The position numbers and the translations under genes were made by a program. Shown in pieces: positions 9,149 through 19,050 of a stretch of DNA of 48,372 bases (position 1 is the first letter of the stretch; every line of letters starts with the position of its first letter). The stretch is taken from contig NW_008246100.1 of assembly GCF_000281045.1 (NCBI RefSeq), positions 339,850 to 388,221 of the forward strand. The letters run 5' to 3'. Under the pieces are notes generated by a model. That model saw nothing but the letters and a program-made list of their open reading frames with translations, searched no databases and was not told the DNA's origin. This DNA is from Saprolegnia diclina VS20 (Eukaryota; Oomycota; Saprolegniomycetes; Saprolegniales; Saprolegniaceae).

Positions 9149-12100
9149 ATGGCTCTTGTCAGTAGCAACATGGCGCATGCAGAGTTTGACATCATGGACA
9201 TTCTGGACTCGCGCGCGCCCGCGTTCGAGGTACACATGTCGACCCGTCTCGATCTCAGCTGGTGTAGTCGCCGGCCAAGGCGTCACTCACGCGCAAGTCG
9301 TCCGCCGCCTCCATGCACCGCTCCGCGTCGAGTAGCGGTCGCGAGGTAGAAGGTTTGTTTCGAGACTGCAGGCTGCAGCGGTGGCGAATCTAGGACACGC
9401 GGTCGCAGCAGTCGTCGTCGCCAACGTTCAACGACGACGATAACGACGACGACGATGGGACGTCGTTCAACTGGTCGATGAGCCCACCGCCGAGAAGCGT
9501 GGCCTCTGAAACGCTGTACCACGACATACAGACGGCGGTGGACGCCGTCGTTGACCGCCTGGCCCAAGAGTCACCGACACCGTATGATGAAGTCTCGCCC
9601 ACGCACAAAACCGAAGTGCGCGCAAAGGACGAGGCGCCTGAGGTCGCGGATGGCAACGGCGATCTGCTGCTCATCATGGAGGTCGTGATTGGCGACGGGC
9701 GCACCGAGAACATTCATATCCACCGCCACGACCGCGCCGACGCATTGGCCACGTCCTTTGCCCGTACATACGGCCTTGGAGACGGCGTCATTCCGACGCT
9801 CATTGAGCACATTAGCCAGCAAGTCGCCTCCATGGGCTTGTCGCTTGCGCCGACGACAGTCACGGCGACGCCCCATCCTATCGTAGAAGACAAGGAAGCG
9901 CAGTACCTCGCCATGATGGACAAGTACGCCGCGTTGCAGCGCCGTAGCAAAGACGCACCGGCGGTCGCGGCGACGGCGTTCAACCAGCTCAAGCCCTCGA
10001 AACTCAAAGCGTCGAAAACCGCCAAGTCGACGCCGGCGGCTTGCGAGCGGCTTCATGCCCTCGCGCGCACGCGCAGTGAATGGCGCGCGCGGGAGCTCAA
10101 GCGCAAGGAGGACGACGTCACCCGCGAGATCGAGTCCCGCAAGCTACGCCTCGCTGAAAAGTCCAAAGCGCTGGTCGCGAACCGCACCAACGGCGGCCAC
10201 CGGTCGATTGGGGATCGGCTCCACAGCGAAGCGCTTTCGGAGGCCGCGCGCCGGGACAAGATGGCGGAGACGCGGCGGCGGGAGAAGGAGGCGCAGATCG
10301 ACTGGATGTGCCCGAAATGCGCGCACTTCAACAAGTTTGCCGACAAGACGTGTCAAAACCGAACGCTCAAAGCCGGTGCTGCGACGCGCAAGGCCAGCAG
10401 CCACAAGCCAAAAGGCGTTTGCGGCATGGCCAAACCGATGCTCTTCACGCCGACGTTGCTCTCGACCGGTCCGTCCAAGAAGGCCGAGGACACGGAGCAG
10501 CTGCTCGTGCGGCGACAAAAGCACCAAGAAATGGCCCAAGCACTGTACAATACGACCCACACGTTTGCACCGCAGCTCAACCCGAACTCACAAGACATTG
10601 TGCGGGAGAAGCGCGGCGAGACGCACGACGCGTACGCCGCCTTATACGACGACGCGGCCACCCGGCGCCAAAAGCAAACCGAGAAGGAAGCCGCGTACAT
10701 CGCATCGATTCCGTTCAAGCCCGACATTGGCCTGCACACGCAAGGCGGTGGTGACTGGGTCGAGCGCCTCGCAGTCACCGACAAGACGGACGCCAAGCGG
10801 CGAGACTTGCTCGAGAAGTACGGAGCTGCGAACGACCCGGTGACCGGGCGCGCGCTCTTCAAGCCAGACATCGGGCGGCCACCCCAGTTTCCGCGCAACG
10901 ACACAAAGCTCCCGATTGGCGAGTTCTTGTACGAGTCGCGGCACGAAGTCCGCGCGCTTCGGGCGACACTCGAGGCGGAATCCGACAAGCGGCGCAAAGC
11001 CCGGCAGACCCAAAGCTTTCTCTCGTCCACGTCCAAAGCCATGTTGGAGGCGCGCAAGGCCAAGAGCTACGACGTCGTTTACGGGCTCTTGCAAGTGGCG
11101 TGCGGCCAGCCAAGTGACGCACCCGTCTTCGATCCGGCCAAGCTCCCAATCGATGCGCTGCCACCCGACTTGAGCCACATTGCACTGAGCCTCTTTGACG
11201 TCTGTGGGTTTGAGAGCATACCCAAAGCTGAGTTTTACAACCGGATGGAAACGACGCTCGCGCAGTCGCCGGGGTTGACACACACACAAGTGCTCTTCTT
11301 CAGCGACAAACCGCCGGCAAAGCCAACGGCCGCGCTGGCGGCCGCTGCCGAGGCCAAAGAGCTCACGTTTCGACCGAAAATCAACCCAACCTCGAGTACG
11401 ATCGAGCGTCGGCAAAAGGATATGAGTGTCTTTGACGCTCTGCACCAATATCAAAAGACGTACGAAGCGAAACGCAAGGCCAAGCAAGCGCAGATGGACG
11501 AGGTGCTCACGAAGGCGTGTCCGTTCACCCCAACGCTTGTCGCGAAGGGGTCGCACCTCGACAACATGTACGACAACCTCCCGGACGACGACAGCTTTGA
11601 CGACGATGATGCGGTTATTCTCCAAACCTCCAAGCCCCTCGCGCGCCCGTATGTGCGGCCGCTCGACGAAGAGTGGCCCGTCGAAGAGCCGCTGCTGCCC
11701 GTGAACCGGTCGCCCGTAGGCCCAACGCGACCTCAGCTTCTCATGTTTGGCGAGACGCCGCCTCTTGAGAAGGCGACAGTGTTCGAGCCGAGGGCATTCA
11801 CGCTCCAGCAACCGAATGTCGAGGACCATCCTGCCGATGATGAGGACGTGATGAACGAGGAGAACGACGACGAGGAGGATGTAGCAACCGAGATGGCTGT
11901 GCACCCGATTCCATCGCCGGCGCGCTGGGCGGAGCGAGTCGCACTCTTGGGCCCGATTCCCGAAGAGAAACTGCGCAAGGCGTCGCCGATGCAGCTGCTC
12001 TTTGGGCGTCCGACAAAGTTGCCAACCGACAATGATGATGACCAGGGCGAAGAGGATGGTGGCGATGTCGGTCCTATGACGACCAAGGACACAAGTCTGC

Positions 12101-12159
12101 GACCGCCCAACGAGCTCCCTCTGGAGGCGACACCCCCAGAGGCGTCAGAGTGCTTTTGA
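9149..12159 (+). CDS. Protein with F-x-P-x-[IL] repeats and RanBP2-like zinc finger
   Basis: Three exons: 9149-9229, 9268-9345 and 9394-12159. They give 974 residues. The first intron (38 nt) is the shortest in the window, and the second is 48 nt; the reading frame changes at both, which supports them. An in-frame ATG at 9170 is an alternative start. An acidic Asp run lies near residue 65. WMCPKCAHFNKFADKTC plus a distant GVCG fits the W-x-C-x2-C-x3-N-x6-C...C pattern of RanBP2 fingers, with an inserted loop before the last Cys. At least six short motifs recur: FTPTL, FAPQL, FKPDIG (twice), FRPKI and FTPTL. They are separated by Lys/Glu/Arg-rich helices. Similar F-x-P-x-I repeats occur in large ciliary proteins of protists. 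The C-terminus is acidic. A flagellar role is only a suggestion. Confidence 0.8.
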
Positions 12160-12490
12160 AATGAAGTCAAGTCGATTGTCTTCGTCTTGAGCGATTAAGC
12201 TATTAAGAGGTGGTACTACGTGCATCTGTGCAGACAAAAGCTATTTGGTGTGGAAATACTTAAGTGTACATTTCGAATGATTCTCAAATTTCCCTTTACT
12301 AATACTAGTATAGCACAACTAAGCTCATCATGTTGGGTGTTGGGTGTTGTTTGGTTGTTGACCAGGACTTGCGAATGATGGTCGAATGACGGTGTGTACT
12401 TGGCTACGGCAATTCACTTCTTTTCGGGACCAATCACAGCGTGGGATTTCATCGCCGGATACGGCCAGTTTGCTTTTGACAGCGAGAAGA
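12160..12490. promoter_or_regulatory. AnkA upstream region with CCAAT box
   Basis: No gene is seen in these 331 bases. A GTTGGGTGTTGGGTGTTG direct repeat lies near 12335. A CCAAT box (12430-12434) sits 57 bases before the AnkA start codon, in the spacing seen at other genes here. Confidence 0.4.
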
Positions 12491-15295
12491 ATGTGGGCGA
12501 CGCTCGAGCAAGGCTACACTGCACTGACGTCAACCGAGTCGGCGACTGCCAAGACGCTGCGCTACGCGTGCGAAGCGGGCGACGCCGAAGCGGTGCGCCG
12601 CCTTCTCGTGCAGGCGAGCCCTTCGGATATCACGGCGGCGGACCCGAGCGTACACGTTGACGCCTCGATATCTGCGCTCACCAAAGCCTGTATTAGACGG
12701 GCCGCATGGGCCTGCACCTCGCCAGCATGAACGGATACGAGCGTGTACTCTCGGCGCTGCTGCCGTTTCTCGACGACATTAACCAGCGCGACGATGTACG
12801 ACCTTTGCCCACGGCGTCGAAACGACCCTGTCGCTGCTGTAGAAAGGGTGCACGGGCCTCCATCTCGCCCTCCAGCACGGTAGAGATGACGTGGCGAAGA
12901 TGCTTCTGCGCCATGTTGCGGCCGATGTCAACGCCGCCGACAACGTACATTGTCTTCTTGGATCGGTCATCGGAACCGATCTATGTTAGTTGGGCGAGAC
13001 ACCACTCATGCTCGCGTGCGCCACAGGCAAAGCGGACTTCGTGAGCGCTCTTTTAGCGTGTCCGTACGTGGAAATTCTCCGCCAAAACAAGGTGCCTCTA
13101 TATAACGTTAGCAACCACTCACATGGTGCGTGCGTAGGCGGGCGATACGGCGTTGCACGCGGCCGCCCGCGCCGGTCGTGCCAACTGCCTTCGACTGCTC
13201 GTGCGCGCATCGGGTCTCACGGACGTCAACTGCCCGAATCCGGTTTATCATCCGAGACGTTTCCATCTCGTTCGGATCATGCTTGTGGCGTAGGTGAATG
13301 GCGAGACGGCGCTCATGGCTGCGCACGCTTCGCACTACGCGACACGAGCGCTCCTGAGCCACCCATCGATCGACATCAACCGCACTGACAATGTCCATAC
13401 GATCTGCTTGCGCGAATCACTTAGGGTATGTTTGTAGAATGGCAACACGGCATATATGGTTGCTTGCTCCCACGACAACATGGAGACGCTCCAAGAACTC
13501 GTCCGCGCGCCCGGCCTCGACATGAACCGCACCAACCACGTAGCGACATTGACGGTTGGTGACAGTGCATTTACGGAAGCATAGAATGGCCTTACGGCGT
13601 ATGCGCTGGCCTGCCAAGCAGAGAACCCGATGCTGGCGGCTTACCTCTTGCAGTTGCCGGGCATCGACGAGCGCCACGTCCCGACGGCCGTACGTCCTCT
13701 TTGCTCGACAGCAATACCACCACCTTTGCACATAGGGCGGACACATTGCGCTGGCGGTGGCGAGTGCGTTGCACCGTGTCGAGTCGGTCCGAGCGCTGCT
13801 GGCGTCGCCCGCGATCAACCCCAACTACTGCGATGCAGTACGCAGACTCTTCTAGTCGTTCGTTGTGTGGACACCTGCGGGATCTAGAGTGGCATGACTG
13901 TCTTGCTCCAGCTGTGTTTGAACTCGGGCAGTGAAGAGATTGCCAGTCTCCTTCTCGCAATCCCAACCATCGATACCAATGTTCGGGACAAGGTAGACTG
14001 CAATAGGTATCTCCGTACTGAGTGAACGGTCCGTCCTAGCATGGCAACTCGTGCTTGACGCTGGCGGCACAGCAAGGCCACGCGGGTCTCGTCTCACTGC
14101 TGCTCGGCCACGGGGCGTTTGACGTCAATCATACCAACAAGGTGCACGCATCCATCATATCCTGATAACCTGATACTCTGATATATTGATATTTTGAAAT
14201 GCTAAATTTCTGAGATGTTGACTATTGTAGGACGGTCTCTCGGCGCTCATGATTGCGTGCGTTTCCAAAGACGCCGCGATCGCGTCGCTCTTGCTGCAAA
14301 TGCCAGCGATTGACCTCGCTCTGCGCGAGAAGCGCGTACGTGATGACGCACGATGACGCGTCCAAGAACGACCAATCAGTCTTTTGTGTTGTAGACTCAG
14401 CGCACGGCTCTCATGCTGGCCAGCGTCCACAACGCCGGCGCCATCACAGCCTTGCTGCTTGCGCACCCGCGCCTTTTGGACCGGAATGCAGCCGACATTG
14501 TAGTTCATTGAGTGCATGGACGGGAGGGGACAGATGCTGCGTAGACCCAGTCGACCGCGCTCGTTTTGGCCGCGCAGCACAACGCACGCGACGTGGTCAA
14601 GGCGTTTGCATCGGCCAGCACCGCCGTCGATTTTGCTGCTGTCAATTCTGTCCGCTTCTTCGATGACGGCATCCGACGATATTCATTCGGAGGATCTCTA
14701 GGCTGGCGACTCGGCATTTCGCGTTGCCGTGGTTCACGGCTACATCGATGTGGCGCGCGACCTTTTGCCGTTTATTGACGTCAACGCCCCGCACCCGACG
14801 GTATTTTTCGTTTTTTTGCAGGAAATAACGTCGTGTGCTCGATAGACGGGGCAGACAGCGCTTATGCTCGCGTGCGCGCAGCCGTTCCCGCGCACGATCA
14901 AGCTGCTCGTAGCGACGCCCGGCATTGCCATCAATGCGCTCGACCAGGTACGCGATATGGCTCTGTTCGTCTCGCTGAGCGACGAGGTCCTAGGCGGGAG
15001 AGTCGGCGCTGCTTGTGGCCTGTCGCTGGAACAACGTACCCGCTTTGCAGCTCCTCTGCGCACTGCCGTCGTTGGACCTCTTTGTGTGCAGCAAGGTTGG
15101 CTTCTCCGTTGTGGCACTGGTGTATGATTTGGTGGTCCGTAGACAAAGGCGCATGCGTTGGAGATTGCGGCGGCACAGGACGATCCGCAAGTGGCCGCGA
15201 CGCTCTTCCATTGCCTCTTTACGATGCACATGCATCTTGCTCTTCCGCGCGAGCTCGCCGAGATGATGGCGACCTTTTATGGTCCCCGATGCTAG
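12491..15295 (+). CDS. AnkA: ankyrin protein with one repeat per exon
   Basis: Eighteen exons give 650 residues: 12491-12649, 12697-12795, 12843-12944, 12990-13091, 13138-13242, 13294-13392, 13438-13539, 13585-13689, 13736-13837, 13888-13992, 14040-14141, 14231-14335, 14395-14499, 14545-14649, 14702-14800, 14846-14947, 14994-15095 and 15143-15295. All 17 introns are phase 0; fifteen are 45 to 52 nt, the others 59 and 89 nt. Each of the 16 internal exons is 99, 102 or 105 nt and encodes exactly one ankyrin repeat. It starts at the G-x-T-A-L tip (as in AGDTALHAAARAGRANCLRL) and ends after the D-x-N loop. The protein is a predicted repeat scaffold with no catalytic domain or signal peptide. AnkB has the same design. 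The partner is unknown. Confidence 0.82.
14142..14230 (+). other. Outsized AT-rich intron of AnkA
   Basis: This 89-nt intron is the longest in the window. It contains four CTGATA/TTGATA-like units (CCTGATAACCTGATACTCTGATATATTGATA). GATACTCTG from this intron also forms the tandem repeat upstream of AnkB at 18775-18808. Whether that is common descent or chance is open. Confidence 0.4.
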
Positions 15296-15780
15296 TGAAA
15301 GCTATCACCAAGATTTCAACCGGTTGGGATATTTGAAACGTCCAGCGCCGATTTCGTTGCCGTCGCGACCGCTAATCGCTCGGCTTCATAATGGCTTTGT
15401 TCACTGTAGAAGAGACTCGAGATGCGAGTAGGCTGAGTGGTTCAGACTGTAGGAAGCGTAGTTTGCGCGGATATTGGGCCCTATATGCTACACCGTCGTC
15501 AACAGCCGTGCATCTTTGTGAAATACGATGGATCTCGACCAACTGAGCCACACATTGTGCACAGATGACCTATCGTCAAACCTGCATATCAAACATTTTA
15601 CTAGTGTATCACTTTTATAGTTGGATTCGGCTACACGCATCTCCAACACCGACTTCTTACATCGCAAAGTGCAGTCGAAAGACCTACTTGGTCACAATAC
15701 GACTAGAATCCTCCACGATGCAACGTAATTGAAGATCGCCGACTCGCGCTAGAAAAGACAGTTGGCATATTAACCTCGCA
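15296..15780. other. Convergent intergenic interval, nothing recognised
   Basis: The interval lies between the AnkA stop and the stop of the reverse ankyrin gene. It is AT-richer than its flanks, holds no coding pattern, and presumably contains both 3' ends. Confidence 0.4.
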
Positions 15781-17607
15781 CTAGTAGTCGGAAGCCATCG
15801 CCCACTTGGCGCGCCGGGCGGCTTGATGGGCCTCCTCGACGGCAGCGACGGCGTCAGGCGTCACGGCCTGCTCAAGTACGTGCTGCAGATACGCTTTGAG
15901 GGTCGCATCGGTCACCTTCTGGAGCCACGCAAGCAGCTTCTCCACGTACTTGGTGGCGTCGACCCAGACAAAATGCACGAAGAGCGTCGCGAGGCCCCAG
16001 TCCGCAATGCCCGACTTGAAGAGCACCCGTTGCTGCATGCCCCGAACCTCTGGTTGAAGGTACGACGTGGTCGCGCCGCGCTCCAGAAGCGCTTCCGTGA
16101 GAGCCTCGATCTCGGTGCCGGCGTGGATGTAGCGGCAGTTGGCCGCCGTCGCCTGAGCGATCATCTCAGCCTTGAGCAGCAGCAGCGGCGACTTGGTAAA
16201 GTAGCGCACCTCCTTGTCGATCCAGTCGACGAGGAAGATGAGGTTGTCGATCGGGTCGTTCGGGTGCAGACAGTACGGCAGAATAATCTTCATCATCTCA
16301 AAGCTGCGACGGTGGATGTTCTCGACAGCGACAGTCCGAGGCTGCCCGACGCCAGCTTCCAGGAGGAGCGTAAGGGCTTTGGGCGACTTGTTGTTGCATA
16401 CAACAACCTCGAGCAAGTAGTCGTGGCGCAGCTCTGGCTGACGCGTCCAGAGCTCCGAGACCAAGTCCAAGTCTTCGTCCCACAGCGCTTGCTGGATTTC
16501 ATCCAGGCCACAGAACTTGAACGGGAAACTTGGGGCCGCAACGTTGGTTGTCTCTGGCGCGTGTTGGAAGTAGAACTCAGCGATTTCCTTATTGCTAAAG
16601 TAGAAATCTTTTGCCCACGAGGATGGCAGCGCGACGCCTTGCGCGACGTAGAGCTGCATGAGCACGAGGGCACCTGGGTCGCGCACCACCAGCCGAAAGC
16701 TACCGCTCGACGGAAGGGGGTAGCCCGCCGCGACAAGGCGCAGGACGATCTCCATGTGACCGTGATCAAAGGCTCCTTGCGGGGCACCGTCCCGGCTTCC
16801 CCCTTCGCGTCGGTGCGTCAAGAGGTAGTCCACGACGTCGAGGTGCCCGTTCTTTGCGGCTTCGTCGATGGCGGCAGTCGTGCACGCAAAACACCCGAGC
16901 TCGTCCAGATAGATGACGATGTCCAGATGGCCTTTGGCGGCCGCGGTGTCCAAAATGTCCAAAATGTCGGACGACGCGCCCTCGTCACGGTGCGCCACGA
17001 GAAACCGAACGACACCAAGATGGCCCTCGACCACCGCTCCACGGAGCGCAGCCGTCGTGCAGTTCTCGGCTCTCTTCTCGTGCAAGAAGGCAACGACGTC
17101 AAGATGGCCGTTGGTCGCAGCCCAGACCAACGCCTCGGCTGTGCAGCCTTCACTTCTCTTCTCGTGTAAGAAGGTGACGACTTCGAGGTGGCCGTTGGCG
17201 GCAGCCCGATCCATGGCCTCCGTCGTGCAGCCTTCAGCTCTCTTCTCGTGTAAGAAGATAACGACGTCGAGGTGGCCGTTGGCAGCGGCGTTGTCCATGG
17301 CTTCGGTCGTGCAGCCTTCAGCTCTCTTCTCGTGTAAGAAGATGACGACGTCGAGGTGGCCGTTGGCAGCGGCGTCGTCCATGGCTTCGGCTGTGCAGTC
17401 GAGTCCGCGAGCGTGCAATGCCTCGACCAAAGACAACTGGCCTTGCCCCGCCACCGCGTCAAAGAGGCCATGAAGCGCCGACGTCGGTAGGTGCTCGATC
17501 AAAAACCCAAGTGCGTCAAACGCTTTGAGCTCAAGCGCTGTACGGGCGAGATCGTCGCTATCCCAATCGCGCTGCCGATGCGCCCAAAGCAGCGCCAAAA
17601 TGGACAC
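15781..17607 (-). CDS. AnkC: intronless ankyrin protein, 5' end unclear
   Basis: An uninterrupted reverse frame of about 608 codons encodes ankyrin-like units of the type found in large oomycete ankyrin families: ANGHLDVVIFLHEKRAEG, repeated four to five times with little change, then more diverged units (EGHLGVVRFLVAHRDEG, NGHLDVVDYLLTHRREGG). The C-terminal 300 residues are diverged repeats or an uncharacterised domain, ending MASDY. The frame stays open upstream to about 17724 without any ATG; the first in-frame Met is far inside the repeats. Codon 17607 is GTG and an unlikely start. Either a 5' exon is missed or the 5' end was lost next to the transposon remnant. It differs from AnkA and AnkB in repeat type and has no introns. 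Confidence 0.65.
   Translation of the reverse strand: MSILALLWAHRQRDWDSDDLARTALELKAFDALGFLIEHLPTSALHGLFDAVAGQGQLSLVEALHARGLDCTAEAMDDAAANGHLDVVIFLHEKRAEGCTTEAMDNAAANGHLDVVIFLHEKRAEGCTTEAMDRAAANGHLEVVTFLHEKRSEGCTAEALVWAATNGHLDVVAFLHEKRAENCTTAALRGAVVEGHLGVVRFLVAHRDEGASSDILDILDTAAAKGHLDIVIYLDELGCFACTTAAIDEAAKNGHLDVVDYLLTHRREGGSRDGAPQGAFDHGHMEIVLRLVAAGYPLPSSGSFRLVVRDPGALVLMQLYVAQGVALPSSWAKDFYFSNKEIAEFYFQHAPETTNVAAPSFPFKFCGLDEIQQALWDEDLDLVSELWTRQPELRHDYLLEVVVCNNKSPKALTLLLEAGVGQPRTVAVENIHRRSFEMMKIILPYCLHPNDPIDNLIFLVDWIDKEVRYFTKSPLLLLKAEMIAQATAANCRYIHAGTEIEALTEALLERGATTSYLQPEVRGMQQRVLFKSGIADWGLATLFVHFVWVDATKYVEKLLAWLQKVTDATLKAYLQHVLEQAVTPDAVAAVEEAHQAARRAKWAMASDY
17060..17400 (-). repeat. 84-bp tandem repeats inside AnkC
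   Basis: Four to five consecutive 28-codon units (the NGHLDVVIFLHEKRAEGC type) are nearly identical at the DNA level, with the middle copies closest. This implies recent duplication or ongoing gene conversion, and copy number may vary between strains. Confidence 0.75.
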
Positions 17608-17914
17608 GTTGTTCTCGTAGAGCGTCGAGCGGCAAGAAGGCAGCCAGTCGTCGAGAAGCCGCGACGGCCGGCCTTGGCACTCGTCTTCAAAGTTGGGGGG
17701 GTGAGTTTCGGTTTTTATCGCTCAATGGCGGGGCGCGTCAAACACCACGACCAAGGCGCATGTGCAGCGCAAGATGACCAAGAAGGCTGCCACCAAGCTG
17801 CCACCAAGAAGGCTGCTGCCACGACGCCGCCCACACCACCTCCAGCGGTCACGACGCCAGACGCGGTGTCCAAGGCCGCAACGGTGTCCAACGCCAACCA
17901 TGTTTTGTTTTGCC

Positions 17915-18430
17915 TCGAAACCGCGCTCCAAGGAACGCTATCCCGCAGTGGTTGTTGGAAGCTGAATCCAATCGGGAGCACGACTGGCGAGGACCTTGGA
18001 AAATTGCACCACGTAGATTCACCACGACTTGGACACACGGAGAGCACCTTCTGTCTCGTGGTGCCCGCCCTCGCTGGCGAGGAAGTACAGCGGTACGGCG
18101 ACCTTCTTGGCGAAGGAATACGTGGACTTGCGGAACTTGTAGTCGCTCGTGTAGACGCGGAGGGCGGACACAAGAGCTCGAAACGTGGCTTGGGAGCAGC
18201 AGCTGGCTTGGGAGCAGCGGAGGTTGTTGATGAACCACTGGTTGTAGCGAGGATCGGGAATCATGTCATCGAACTCGACCTCTATTGCGGTTAGAATGTT
18301 GAATTTGTCCTCGCGCATGACGTCATGAGCCACAGCAAGCGCAGCTCCAGCACAGGCCACATGTGCCACCCCCACCGACGCAAAACGATGCGTGCGGTCC
18401 ATTCGCAGTCCAAGAGTGAGTTGACTCGCA
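17915..18430 (-). pseudogene. PIF/Harbinger (HARBI1-like) transposase, 5'-half remnant
   Basis: A reverse frame reads FRALVSALRVYTSDYKFRK, then VAVPLYFLASEGGHHETEGA and LRVSKSW. After one in-frame TGA near 18018 it continues YVVQFSKVLASRAPDWIQLP before a second stop. This order (a helix pair, a V-x-LYxLASG helix, V-S-KS, then a VL.....A..WIxLP stretch) matches the N-terminal HTH region of PIF/Harbinger transposases. No DDE catalytic part, terminal inverted repeats or target-site duplication could be recognised. It is a truncated, broken DNA-transposon gene between AnkC and AnkB. Confidence 0.55.
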
Positions 18431-18470
18431 AATGTGCGTTCGCAAACCAGGCAAATTTTGGCCAACGTCA

Positions 18471-19050
18471 AAGGCTACCGGATAATTTTATCCGTAAGGT
18501 TCGGCAGCTGCACGTTTGTAAAAAGAGCCAACTCGAGTTGAAGTGAACGTTTGGAGACCAGCGCCTCAGCTCAGTCGCCCATATGAAATGCACACCTAGC
18601 TGGAAACTGGAAATGCAGCAAACCTTTTTTACATTTAGTGTCGGCCAAGGCGACTCTGACTAAATCTCGAGGTTAACCAGACTATCAGACTATCACCACT
18701 TGGACTAGAACTTGGACGGTTGTAAGTTGCACAAACACAAAGTTTAGTCGGCGTGGGAGGCTCCCAACAACGCGGATACTCTGTCAGATACTCTGTCAGA
18801 TACTCTGTATCCGCGTCGTGGGACAAGAATCATTCTTTTCGACCAATCAGAGGAGAGATGACACCATGTGTTGTTCGGATGAGTTGTCGGGTTGTGGTTC
18901 TCCAACTGCGTTTCATTTGGCGATTTTGCACTTGGGGTCCACAGAGTCTTGATCAACATGGACCGACACCACACCGTCGACACGGTACTACCTGTCCCCA
19001 GTCCGATCGTTCGCTTAGGCCACGTACATTAGCTCGGCCAGTCGAGCTTG
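18471..19050. other. AnkB upstream interval
   Basis: No gene is seen. The interval holds a doubled AGACTATC near 18680, the repeat structure at 18771-18815 and a CCAAT box at 18843-18847, which lies 204 bases before the AnkB start. Confidence 0.4.
18771..18815. repeat. 12-bp tandem repeat framed by a 9-bp inverted repeat
   Basis: GATACTCTGTCA is repeated 2.8 times (18775-18808). The array is bounded by CGCGGATAC (18771-18779) and its exact reverse complement GTATCCGCG (18807-18815). It lies 236 bases upstream of the AnkB ATG and could form a cruciform or bind a dimeric factor. Confidence 0.7.

Noticed and set aside
8840-9360. A reverse-strand reading that looked like a p24/GOLD cargo receptor upstream of the small membrane gene.
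   Set aside because: It needs stops to be bypassed. The forward strand gives a cleaner model here: two introns feeding directly into the large F-x-P-x-I gene.
10642-11904. A 420-codon reverse frame across the F-x-P-x-I gene.
   Set aside because: It is an antisense shadow of GC-rich coding sequence with no family resemblance.
15823-17169. A 448-codon forward frame across AnkC.
   Set aside because: It mirrors the ankyrin repeats on the other strand and has no domain of its own.
17750-17910. A Lys/Ala/Pro-rich forward frame resembling a histone H1 tail.
   Set aside because: It has no start, globular domain or consistent splicing, and the reverse strand nearby holds the transposase remnant.
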